Source: CAMCHP01 sp036835325 (GTDB taxonomy: Bacteria; Bacteroidota; Bacteroidia; Flavobacteriales_D; Sanyastnellaceae). From it: a DNA stretch of 50,260 nt. A program made the translations under genes and the position numbers. The notes beneath the pieces were generated by a model, which saw only the letters and a program-made list of their open reading frames with translations, made no database searches and was not told where the DNA came from. How positions within the stretch are numbered: position 1 is the stretch's first letter; each line of letters begins with the position of its first letter. Below are positions 43,538 through 50,260 of the stretch, in pieces. Where the stretch lies: assembly GCA_036835325.1 (NCBI GenBank), contig DAITMF010000024.1:1-50260 (forward strand), in the 5' to 3' direction.

Positions 43538-44200
43538 CTACCAGTCAATTTGTTGCAATTTATTTGCATTAAGCCAGGCGTTCGTCATTGAAAAGTGCTT
43601 GCAGCCAAAAAAACCACGGTGTGCTGAAAGCGGAGATGGATGCGGAGCTTCCAGCACAAGGTTCGTTGATTGATTTATGAGCGTGGCTTTGCGTTGCGCA
43701 TGGCTCCCCCAAAGCAAAAAAGCGCGTGGCCGATCGCCATTGCCCATGCATTCAATAACGCGATCGGTGAAGCGCTCCCAACCTTTTCCTTGGTGCGAAC
43801 CCGATTCACCTGCACGAACGGTCAAGCTAGAGTTCAGCAGCAAAACGCCTTGCTTTGCCCATGCGGTCAAATCGCCCTTTGTTTTTGACGGCCGGTTCAA
43901 ATCCGACTCAATCTCCTTGTAAATGTTCCTAAGCGATGGCGGGTACTGCGATTCCTCAGGCACCGAAAACGCCAATCCCTGGGCTTGGCCGGGATTGATG
44001 TAGGGGTCTTGCCCCAAAATTATGACCTTAACGTCGTTTGGAGCGCATTGATCAAAGGCGTTGAATATCAGGCTTCCTTTGGGGTAACATGACCCGCTTT
44101 CGTACTCTGCTTTCACAAACTGAACGAGTTGTTCGAAGTACGGCTGGTTGAATTCGTCTTCCAAAAGCGACCTCCAAGCATCGTTCAAGCGCAGGTTCAT
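43538..44200 (-). CDS. ung: Uracil-DNA glycosylase
   Basis: A 220-residue family 1 uracil-DNA glycosylase that removes uracil from DNA at the start of base-excision repair. The water-activating loop is GQDPYINPGQAQGLAFSV with Asp65 and Tyr67. LLLNSSLTVRAGESGSHQGKGWERFTD, LLWGSHAQRK and the catalytic His in HPSPLSAHRGFFGCKHFS follow. Residues 68-69 are Ile-Asn where E. coli and many relatives have His-Gly. It overlaps the upstream gene (ATGA). Its stop lies 2 bases from the TonB-receptor palindrome, so transcription through ung could reach that gene. Confidence 0.96.
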   Translation of the reverse strand: MNLRLNDAWRSLLEDEFNQPYFEQLVQFVKAEYESGSCYPKGSLIFNAFDQCAPNDVKVIILGQDPYINPGQAQGLAFSVPEESQYPPSLRNIYKEIESDLNRPSKTKGDLTAWAKQGVLLLNSSLTVRAGESGSHQGKGWERFTDRVIECMGNGDRPRAFLLWGSHAQRKATLINQSTNLVLEAPHPSPLSAHRGFFGCKHFSMTNAWLNANKLQQIDW

Positions 44201-44679
44201 CGCCGCTGTCTTTTTTTGGGTTGGATGGATGTCCGTTCCCGTCCTTCATCTGAAATGGCCATTTCAGTGCTCCTCGTCATGTTTTTGATGTAGGTACTTT
44301 TGCGGAAGCGAAGGGCCGACCAATCGTCGTTCACCGAAACTTGGCGCACGGGTTCCATGCCAGCTTTGCCCAAGCTGCTCCATCCGGTATCGCGGTTGAA
44401 GGTGCAACTGTAGCGTTTCGAACTGCCTTTCGGATAGCACATCCACAGCACAGCGTCGCCTTCGAGGATGGGCAGCAAGGCATTGACAGCTTCTTCAACA
44501 CCTTCAAGGGTACGCACGAATGCCATTGCGAATGAGGTGCCCTGAAGTTCTGATTGGTTGTACACCATAGAGGTGAATTCTGATTGGCTAGCACACGCTT
44601 CGCGAAGTTCGTCAGGTAGGTCTAAAACCAGCACCGAAGCATGGTCTTTGAAGTTCAACTTCTTAAACAGCGGCGTCAT
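44197..44679 (-). CDS. Conserved hypothetical protein (DUF3052-like)
   Basis: 160 residues, cytoplasmic. FKKLNFKDHASVLVLDLPDEL at the start, LWMCYPKGSSKRYSCTFNRDTGW and VRQVSVNDDWSALRFRKSTYIKNMTR later. The VNDDWSALRFRK block is typical of a small uncharacterised family I recall, sometimes labelled DUF3052-like; the biochemical role is unknown. A basic tail (QPKKRQRR) is encoded by the - strand CATCCATCC + poly(A) element at 44211-44231. It lies between tamL (11-base gap) and ung (4-base overlap), so the three are likely one operon. Confidence 0.8.
   Translation of the reverse strand: MTPLFKKLNFKDHASVLVLDLPDELREACASQSEFTSMVYNQSELQGTSFAMAFVRTLEGVEEAVNALLPILEGDAVLWMCYPKGSSKRYSCTFNRDTGWSSLGKAGMEPVRQVSVNDDWSALRFRKSTYIKNMTRSTEMAISDEGRERTSIQPKKRQRR
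44211..44231 (-). repeat. Dispersed CATCCATCC + poly(A) element at a gene's 3' end
   Basis: On -: CATCCATCC (44231-44223), AACCC, A7 (44217-44211). It encodes SIQPKKR in the final residues of the hypothetical protein. Confidence 0.55.
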
Positions 44680-44690
44680 ACGTTTGTGAA

Positions 44691-47210
44691 TTAAAATGGA
44701 TATCCAATACCTAGGTTAAAATTCACTGGTGGAAAAAAGCCATTCACCGGATTAAGCTGTATGCCTTCCACGAACTCTCGGTAGCGGTCTTTCGGCTGCC
44801 ACGCCCAGCGCTCGCCGGGCGCCATCGACGGATCTTTCATTTGGGCCGCGAGGTCAAATCGCACAAGGAAGAAGTCAAAGTCGAACCTCAAGCCAATGCC
44901 GGCCGAAAACGCAATTTCTCCAGGAAAACGGTCAAAGGCAAAACCGCTGCCAGGGCGGGTTTCTTCTTCCTTAAACAGCCAAATATTACCGGCGTCAACA
45001 AAGAGGGCCGCTTCAACTGTTTGGGTTAGCTCAAAACGGTATTCAATGCTACCTTCAAGAATGATTTCACCAATGTTGTTAAAGGTAACCAGAGCCGTGC
45101 TGTCGCGGTAGCTGCCGGGCCCAAGGGTGCGCGGACGCCATGCACGGATGCCGTTGGCACCACCGGCAAAGAAGCTCTTCTCGAATGGCAACACGCTTAA
45201 GTTCGTTCCTGGCAATCCGGCGCCGGCATGAATTCTGAAAGCGGTAGCATTCTTTTCATCCAATCGTCGGTAATACCTAAAATCGTTTTCGAGCTTAACG
45301 TATTGAGCAAATTGAATGCCGCCGATACGGTAGCTGTTGTCTTCATCACGTTCAGTGCCTGCAAGTGTAAATCCAAGTCGTGGCAAATTCCCGGCAGCTT
45401 CGAGCGAAACCCTATTAAAATAGTAGCGCTTTTGGATTTGCGGCTTTTGCGTGTTGATCACCCAACCCACCCTGCTTGATGAAATCAGGTGGTCTTGGTA
45501 GGAGGTTGAAAGGAAGACGTCGTTCAAGCGATCAAGCAAGTTTTGGAATGCGTCTGACTTTTCAATCTTAATCGTGCTCAATTCCCAGATGTCCCAAAAA
45601 ATCCGTGAGCCACGATCTGCATTCTCAGTGTAGGTCATAGAGTACCTAAACTGATAGAGTTGACGTGTGTAGTCAGGCCTGTTCTGGTAATTGAACGCGG
45701 TCGAAAGGGTTGTTCGAGGGGCGTTTGACCGACGAAATGCTGACATGGTGAACGGGAAAAAACGGTTGAAATTGAGGGTCAGTTCCGGTCCTATCTCGAA
45801 GGTGTTAAAGCGAAGATTGTCAGTAAAGTCATCGACTTGGGCGGTTTCGGTGTTTTCGACCAATGTGAGTGGTTGCTGGGCTTCAACCCCTCCGACAATT
45901 CGAAAACTGCCAAGCTCAGCTCCGCTGAACACATTGCGGTGGTTGAAGCTCATGCTTCCGTTCAAACCAAACAGCCCGTCACGGTGGGTCACACCTGATT
46001 CGAATGCTATGGCTTTGCGCTTTAATTGAGAAACGTAAATGGTGCAGGTGAGCACATCTTGGGTGCTGCTTTCGTCGCGCGCAAACTGAATCGACAAACT
46101 GCGCACAATGGGCAATTGCACCATGCGCCGATAGGTCATGTCAACGCGGTCTTTCTGGTAAAGATCGCCCGGTCTGAAATCAAGCAAAAAAAGCAGCAAT
46201 TCAGGTTTGATAGAGAGTTCACCTCTGCTCAAGATGTAAACATCGCCCATTTGTTCGGTGTGGAGCGTGTCAGTGGCTTCATACTCTCGGTCACTTGCAT
46301 CGTAATTCGTATGAATGAAAATCTTTCCGATGAAGTAGCGCGTGTGGTCAGCCGTTACGACCGAATCGGTTCCTTGGGAAGGAATTTGTGGCCTCCGAAT
46401 ATTCATTTCAACATCGACCATTCGCCGGCCTATGGTGCTATCGGCATTGAACGTAATAAAGTCTTTCGAAAACGAGTAATATCCACGGTTATTGAGGTAG
46501 TCGGCGATCCGTTGCCGCTCATCATCGAGCGATTTCACTTTGAAGCGGTCTCCGGGTTGTACAAGTGAAGTCACTTTAAAAAACTCCTCTCGGTTGCGAA
46601 TTCCATTGTCTCGAATGTTGTAGTCAATTGCATTGATTCTGTACGGAAGACCGGGGTTCACATAGTACATCAAACGCTTCACTTTTTTTCCGTTGCGGCT
46701 GTACTTGACCGAAAAGTCAACTTCACCACTGAAATAGCCATTTTTGGCCAGCACTGTTTCGATTTGATCGATCGACCTCTTCGTTAAGCTTGAATCGAAC
46801 ACCACGGGAGCTTCACCCACCGTTTCGGTCATCCAATCTCGCCAACCTAAGGTATCAGCCCGCAATTCACGTAGCTCTCGAGAGTCGGGCAATGTGCCTT
46901 TGCTCTCAAGCTTGGTAATCTTGGCTTCAATTTTTCGCTTCTCGCGCTGGTGAACTTTCTTCTGTTTGGATGGATTGACAAGGTTGTACATTCCAAGGTG
47001 AAAGCGCATAAACAGCACCTTACGGTTCGGACGTTGGCGCAAAACAGCCGAAATGTCATCTTCATTCACATCGAAGGTCTTTGAAGCATTAAGAATGCTG
47101 ATGCGTTGCTTCGTCAATAAACTATCACCCTCTGACATTCGCCGCGTCGGATTGCACGACCATACCAGCAACAGCACCAAAAGTGCGCCCAAAATGCGGT
47201 ATGTGTTCAT
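44691..47210 (-). CDS. tamL: Omp85-family translocation lipoprotein (TamA-like, TamL)
   Basis: An 839-residue BamA/TamA-family outer-membrane protein. In Bacteroidota the TamA counterpart TamL is a lipoprotein, as here (LLLVWSC, Cys19). POTRA-type regions follow (KTFDVNEDDISAVLRQRPNRK, RLMYYVNPGLPYRINAIDYNI, YQKDRVDMTYRRMVQLPIV). A 16-strand barrel ends in RFDFDFFLVRFDLAAQMKDP and VNFNLGIGYPF. FFAGGANGIRAWRPRTLGPGSY contains the conserved lid-lock type RGF-like block, here as IRAWRP. It works with TamB to insert envelope components. The start MNTYRILGALL at 47210 restores the lipoprotein signal. Divergent from the methyltransferase gene across 49 bases. Confidence 0.92.
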   Translation of the reverse strand: MNTYRILGALLVLLLVWSCNPTRRMSEGDSLLTKQRISILNASKTFDVNEDDISAVLRQRPNRKVLFMRFHLGMYNLVNPSKQKKVHQREKRKIEAKITKLESKGTLPDSRELRELRADTLGWRDWMTETVGEAPVVFDSSLTKRSIDQIETVLAKNGYFSGEVDFSVKYSRNGKKVKRLMYYVNPGLPYRINAIDYNIRDNGIRNREEFFKVTSLVQPGDRFKVKSLDDERQRIADYLNNRGYYSFSKDFITFNADSTIGRRMVDVEMNIRRPQIPSQGTDSVVTADHTRYFIGKIFIHTNYDASDREYEATDTLHTEQMGDVYILSRGELSIKPELLLFLLDFRPGDLYQKDRVDMTYRRMVQLPIVRSLSIQFARDESSTQDVLTCTIYVSQLKRKAIAFESGVTHRDGLFGLNGSMSFNHRNVFSGAELGSFRIVGGVEAQQPLTLVENTETAQVDDFTDNLRFNTFEIGPELTLNFNRFFPFTMSAFRRSNAPRTTLSTAFNYQNRPDYTRQLYQFRYSMTYTENADRGSRIFWDIWELSTIKIEKSDAFQNLLDRLNDVFLSTSYQDHLISSSRVGWVINTQKPQIQKRYYFNRVSLEAAGNLPRLGFTLAGTERDEDNSYRIGGIQFAQYVKLENDFRYYRRLDEKNATAFRIHAGAGLPGTNLSVLPFEKSFFAGGANGIRAWRPRTLGPGSYRDSTALVTFNNIGEIILEGSIEYRFELTQTVEAALFVDAGNIWLFKEEETRPGSGFAFDRFPGEIAFSAGIGLRFDFDFFLVRFDLAAQMKDPSMAPGERWAWQPKDRYREFVEGIQLNPVNGFFPPVNFNLGIGYPF

Positions 47211-47259
47211 TGCCTTCAATCGCCGAAATTTCGTTCTATCTTGCCGACCCATAAAGGAT

Positions 47260-47997
47260 ATGCTCAGCAAAAATCAAGCAAAGATTGTGAAATCGTTGAG
47301 GCAGAAGAAATTTCGCCTCGAATACGGTCTTTTTATTGCCGAGGGCGACAAGGTCGTTGATGAACTTCTGGCCTCCAACTGGCCGCTAAAAATGCTCTTC
47401 ACAACGCGAAACGAAGACGCCCTTCGGCATCCTCTTGCTGCGCTTATTTCAGAACGCGAAATGGAGCAAATCACCAGCATGAGTACTGCTCCCGGTTTGC
47501 TTGCTGTGGCTGAATTGCCCCAATGGTACCTTCATCCCAACGAACACCTACCAAAAGAAGCCAAGTGGGTCATTGCTCTTGACGGCATTCGCGACCCCGG
47601 AAACCTCGGCACGCTTCTTCGCACTGCTGCTTGGTTTGGGGTACCGGCGGTAGTGGCTTCACTTGATACGGCCGATTGCTTCAACCCAAAAGTCATTCAA
47701 GCTGCCATGGGTTCGTTGTTCAGACTGCCTTTGCACTATGTCGACCTCGACGTATTTGCTCGCGAATCAAATTTACCGGTGTATGGCCTTGACCTCAACG
47801 GCGAAAACCTCTACAGCGGCACTTTCGGAAACGGTATCTACATCGTAGGCAACGAAAGCCATGGCCTTCGCGACGAAGCACGACGCCTTTGCCAATCGTA
47901 CGTCAACATCCCGGGAGAACGCGGTGCTGAATCACTGAACGCCGCTGTATCGGCCTCCATCTTAATGGCTGAGCTGTACCGTCGACAAACAATCTAG
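47260..47997 (+). CDS. TrmH/SpoU-family RNA 2'-O-methyltransferase
   Basis: A 245-residue SPOUT methyltransferase that uses SAM to methylate a ribose 2'-OH in rRNA or tRNA. The substrate-binding N-terminus is KIVKSLRQKKFRLEYGLFIAEGDKVVDELL. SPOUT motif 1 is VIALDGIRDPGNLGTLLRTAAWFG, motif 2 is YIVGNESHGLRDEA and motif 3 is VNIPGERGAESLNAAVSASILMAEL, forming the SAM knot. The start ATG 47260 matches family N-termini. The exact RNA target is not known. It is convergent with dps, the stops 4 bases apart. Confidence 0.94.
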   Translation: MLSKNQAKIVKSLRQKKFRLEYGLFIAEGDKVVDELLASNWPLKMLFTTRNEDALRHPLAALISEREMEQITSMSTAPGLLAVAELPQWYLHPNEHLPKEAKWVIALDGIRDPGNLGTLLRTAAWFGVPAVVASLDTADCFNPKVIQAAMGSLFRLPLHYVDLDVFARESNLPVYGLDLNGENLYSGTFGNGIYIVGNESHGLRDEARRLCQSYVNIPGERGAESLNAAVSASILMAELYRRQTI

Positions 47998-48000
47998 CGT

Positions 48001-48474
48001 TTATTTGTTGCCGAGGTAGGCATTGAGCATCCAGGCCTGCTTCTCTTGCGCTGCAATCAAAGGCGTTAAGAGGTCAGATGTGCCCTCATCATCGGCTTCT
48101 GAAGCCAACAAAACGATTTCACGTTCGCGTTCGAGCAAACGGCCAATGTTCTGAAGCGCGGCCTTGACGGTAGCCTCGGCGGTAACATGATCGGGAGCCT
48201 CCTCAATGCGGGCGTTTCCCAAGTATGCACTCATGGTGTGCATTGGCCTGCCGCCAAGGGTAAGCACGCGCTCTGCCAATTCGTCAATGGTTAGCTGCGC
48301 AGCTGTGTACAACTGCTCAAAATGAGCGTGCAGTTCGAAAAATCCGGGACCTGTAATGTTCCAGTGAAAGCCGCGCAAGTTTTGATAGTAGACGTGGTAG
48401 TCAGCCAGTAAGTGGTTCAAGGCGTCAATTAAGGCTTTCTCGTGCTTGGGCTGTATTCCTGTTATTGGGTTCAT
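48001..48474 (-). CDS. dps: Dps family DNA-binding ferritin-like protein
   Basis: A 157-residue Dps. Twelve subunits form a shell that oxidises Fe(II) with peroxide and protects DNA. The ferroxidase signature is NLRGFHWNITGPGFFELHAHFEQLY, with further conserved TIDELAERVLTLGGRP. The start MNPITGIQ at 48474 is chosen because a full -7 element (TACCTTTG, 48513-48506) lies upstream and would otherwise be coding. It is divergent from oxyR, the classic peroxide regulator, which likely controls it. Confidence 0.95.
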   Translation of the reverse strand: MNPITGIQPKHEKALIDALNHLLADYHVYYQNLRGFHWNITGPGFFELHAHFEQLYTAAQLTIDELAERVLTLGGRPMHTMSAYLGNARIEEAPDHVTAEATVKAALQNIGRLLEREREIVLLASEADDEGTSDLLTPLIAAQEKQAWMLNAYLGNK

Positions 48475-48505
48475 CGTAAACGGGTTTAAGAATTTGATTG
48501 TTCTA

Positions 48506-48513
48506 CAAAGGTA
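48506..48513 (-). promoter_or_regulatory. -7 promoter element for dps
   Basis: TACCTTTG on -, full match, with TTG 21 bases upstream (48537-48535). The leader to ATG 48474 is about 25 bases. Confidence 0.6.
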
Positions 48514-48536
48514 GACTGAATGCATTCATAAGTCCA

Positions 48537-48572
48537 ATCAATAATTCCTATACTTGCATAATTAGAATCTAT
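48537..48572. promoter_or_regulatory. Candidate OxyR binding region and oxyR promoter
   Basis: Four elements, ATCA-N7-CTAT-N6-ATAA-N7-CTAT, resemble the E. coli OxyR pattern ATAG-N7-CTAT-N7-ATAG-N7-CTAT, but the middle spacer is one base short and two elements are imperfect. A -7-like TATACTTG (48549-48556, 7 of 8) lies within it and could be the oxyR promoter, giving negative autoregulation. Confidence 0.4.
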
Positions 48573-48589
48573 CAACAAGCGAGTACACC

Positions 48590-49513
48590 ATGACCTTGCA
48601 GCAACTTCGTTACCTCGAAGCCCTCGACAAGCACCGGCATTTCGGACGTGCAGCCAAAGCCTGCAATGTGACCCAGCCCACGCTCACCATGCAATTGCGC
48701 AAATTGGAAGACGAAATGGGGGTGGTCATTTTCGACCGAAGCAGGCAGCCCATCCAGCCCACGCCCGCAGGAGATATCATACTCGCAAAATCACGTGAAA
48801 TACTCTTCCACGCCGATCAGCTGTACAACTTTGTCAGGGGTGAACACACCAATTTGAGCGGCACCTTCCAACTCGGGGTAATTCCAACTTTGGCACCGTA
48901 CCTCCTGCCGCGCTTCCTGCCTCAGTTCACGAAAGACTATCCTGATACCAACCTCATCATCAGGGAAATCCAAACTGATCGCATTTTAGATTTGCTGCGC
49001 GAGGGCAGCCTCGATATCGGACTGCTCGCCACACCGCTGAACGACTCATCCATCCGAGAAATACCCCTTTTCAATGAGCCTTTCCGATTGTATACGCTCG
49101 ATGAAGCGGTTGATGACCCCGTAACGATGGATGACCTGCCCGGGGAAGGGCTTTTACTGCTTGAAGAAGGGCATTGCTTCCGCGCTCAAACCCTTGAACT
49201 TTGTGGCCGACGGTTTCATCACGGCATGCACAACCTCGACTACCGAAGCGGATCGATTGAGGCGCTCAAGGCATTGGTAAGGTCAGGAATGGGCTACACG
49301 CTTGTCCCTGCCCTTTCGACAAACTCAACCGATTTTGGCTACTTGCGCAGCTTCAATGCCCCTGAACCTGTTCGTGAGATTGGTTTGGTAGTTCACAAGT
49401 CGTTCGTTCGCGAACGCTTGCTTGAAGTCATGCGAGATTCCATACGACAATCCATCCCCGAACAATACCTACTTGATGAGGCTTACTTCAAAGTTCGCTG
49501 GCGGCAGATGTGA
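48590..49513 (+). CDS. oxyR: LysR-family hydrogen peroxide regulator OxyR
   Basis: A 307-residue LysR-type regulator. The N-terminal helix-turn-helix is LRYLEALDKHRHFGRAAKACNVTQPTLTMQLRKLE. The regulatory domain carries the redox pair Cys196 and Cys205 in LEEGHCFRAQTLELCG, with the same 9-residue spacing as E. coli Cys199/Cys208 that form the H2O2-induced disulfide. GMGYTLVPALS is the conserved effector-domain block. It is divergent from dps, which fits peroxide control of Dps. CATCCATCC (49047) and a variant (49449) lie inside the gene. Confidence 0.93.
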   Translation: MTLQQLRYLEALDKHRHFGRAAKACNVTQPTLTMQLRKLEDEMGVVIFDRSRQPIQPTPAGDIILAKSREILFHADQLYNFVRGEHTNLSGTFQLGVIPTLAPYLLPRFLPQFTKDYPDTNLIIREIQTDRILDLLREGSLDIGLLATPLNDSSIREIPLFNEPFRLYTLDEAVDDPVTMDDLPGEGLLLLEEGHCFRAQTLELCGRRFHHGMHNLDYRSGSIEALKALVRSGMGYTLVPALSTNSTDFGYLRSFNAPEPVREIGLVVHKSFVRERLLEVMRDSIRQSIPEQYLLDEAYFKVRWRQM

Positions 49514-49516
49514 ACA

Positions 49517-50260
49517 TCAAAGGCCTGAAATGACCTTCTTTTTCGGGTAGATCACTTCAAAGCGCACTACACGCTCTTGCGATTTGCCCGGTTCGAGTTT
49601 AATGTCCCATGTGATTTTACCGCTAACGGGATCGTAGTTTGCACCGCTGATTTCTTCGGCTTTCACCTCAATGTCAGACGACGTTGACAAGGGCAGTTGG
49701 TCTTCTATGCGCAAATCGACAGTTTTCGCGCCGTTGTTCTGCACTTTGATGCGGTAGCCGCGTGTTGTTTTCCGTTTACTGCCAATGGTGGTGGTTTTGC
49801 TGAAATCACCGATCATTTCGTAGTCTACGGTGATGTTGCGATCGCGCCCCATGGAGATGCTCAACGTGTCGGAGGTGATTCCAGGGTTGATGTACGATTT
49901 ACCGGCGTAGCTTCCTTCAAAAAACACGCTGGCCTCTCCGGGAAGAAGGTTGTACTTGTCCCAATCCGTGATTTCCGCGGTCAAGAAAACATCACGTCCG
50001 TATTTGGGTACAGCGCGGTGGCGGTAAACGGCGAGCAAAGTGGTTCGTTTGATTTCAACATCATGAACGCGGTTATCGCCCGAGATGCTATAGGGGGTAT
50101 TGATGGCGAAGAGCGTATTCAAAGATTGGCGGTTCTCAACAACGGCGAATGATTCGAAATCGCCGGCCATTTCGTCTGCGCTGATTGACCGCATAGCGCT
50201 CTCTTGCATGGCCATTGGAGGCGCACCGGCATAATTCTTGGCTGCGACTGGCTGTGGGTC
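49517..50260 (-). CDS. DUF4139 domain-containing protein (MuiA-like), 3' part only
   Basis: The frame stays open to the right edge of the window, so at least 247 codons are present and the N-terminus is missing. The sequence SLNTLFAINTPYSISGDNRV, FLTAEITDWDKYNLLPGEASVFFEGSY and YEMIGDFSKTTTIGSKRKTTRGYRIKVQNN is typical of DUF4139 proteins, related to the so-called mucoidy inhibitor A family; the function of these beta-rich proteins is not established. ATG 50215 is internal and not the start. The stop lies 3 bases from the oxyR stop. Confidence 0.85.
   Translation of the reverse strand, partial: DPQPVAAKNYAGAPPMAMQESAMRSISADEMAGDFESFAVVENRQSLNTLFAINTPYSISGDNRVHDVEIKRTTLLAVYRHRAVPKYGRDVFLTAEITDWDKYNLLPGEASVFFEGSYAGKSYINPGITSDTLSISMGRDRNITVDYEMIGDFSKTTTIGSKRKTTRGYRIKVQNNGAKTVDLRIEDQLPLSTSSDIEVKAEEISGANYDPVSGKITWDIKLEPGKSQERVVRFEVIYPKKKVISGL

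Noticed and set aside
1..50260. tRNA, rRNA, insertion sequences, phage genes, CRISPR arrays
   Set aside because: Looked for on both strands by eye; none found. A tRNA scan could still reveal something I missed.

Overview
The window is chromosomal DNA from a member of the Bacteroidota, most likely an aerobic Flavobacteriales-type bacterium (inference). The evidence is several proteins with type IX secretion (T9SS) C-terminal sorting domains, a PorP/SprF-family protein, a gliding-motility-type adhesin with SprB repeats, a TamL-type Omp85 lipoprotein, and many upstream regions carrying the Bacteroidota -7 promoter element TAnnTTTG instead of clear Shine-Dalgarno sites. The DNA is gene-dense. I see no rRNA, tRNA, CRISPR array, insertion sequence or prophage, and no gene-free stretch above 300 bases.

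Layout. 0.15-3.7 kb: thiolase, dicarboxylate/amino-acid:cation symporter and a LytTR regulator with a degenerate receiver. 3.8-9.7 kb: a translationally coupled run of clpS, an M48 metallopeptidase lipoprotein, a penicillin-acylase-type Ntn hydrolase and two glycosyltransferases. 9.9-12.5 kb: a large secreted VCBS/ASPIC protein interrupted by one in-frame TGA. 12.5-15.0 kb: phenylacetyl-CoA epoxidase genes paaABCD, without paaE. 15.2-18.3 kb: glpK-glpD. 18.4-20.3 kb: a secreted thioredoxin-like protein and an ACMSD-type decarboxylase. 20.5-26.4 kb: an SF2 helicase, a 59-residue small protein, an ECF sigma factor, uvrA and msrB. 26.5-31.1 kb: a T9SS surface locus (adhesin, PorP/SprF, and a stand-alone copy of the adhesin's N-terminal domain). 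31.4-36.4 kb: truC, a two-helix membrane protein and a fused B12-dependent acyl-CoA mutase (IcmF type). 36.5-40.3 kb: a ferric-iron ABC transporter operon. 40.4-43.5 kb: a TonB-dependent receptor with a His-rich DUF4625 lipoprotein. 43.5-48.0 kb: ung, a conserved hypothetical, tamL and an rRNA/tRNA methyltransferase. 48.0-50.3 kb: dps divergent from oxyR, then the 3' part of a DUF4139 gene.

Functional themes are acyl-CoA and aromatic catabolism (thiolase, Paa, IcmF, ACMSD), glycerol use, metal uptake with an oxidative-stress response (Fbp transporter, TonB/DUF4625, Dps/OxyR, MsrB), and envelope and surface biogenesis (TamL, T9SS substrates, glycosyltransferases).

The most unusual signal is not a gene. 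The 9-mer CATCCATCC occurs 15 times exactly (11 on +, 4 on -), against about 0.4 expected by chance for any one 9-mer on both strands. Many copies are followed within a few bases by a run of 6-9 A. Copies lie both between genes and inside unrelated genes. Other leads are the in-frame TGA, a 19-bp palindrome over the TonB-receptor promoter, and the shared domain within the T9SS locus.
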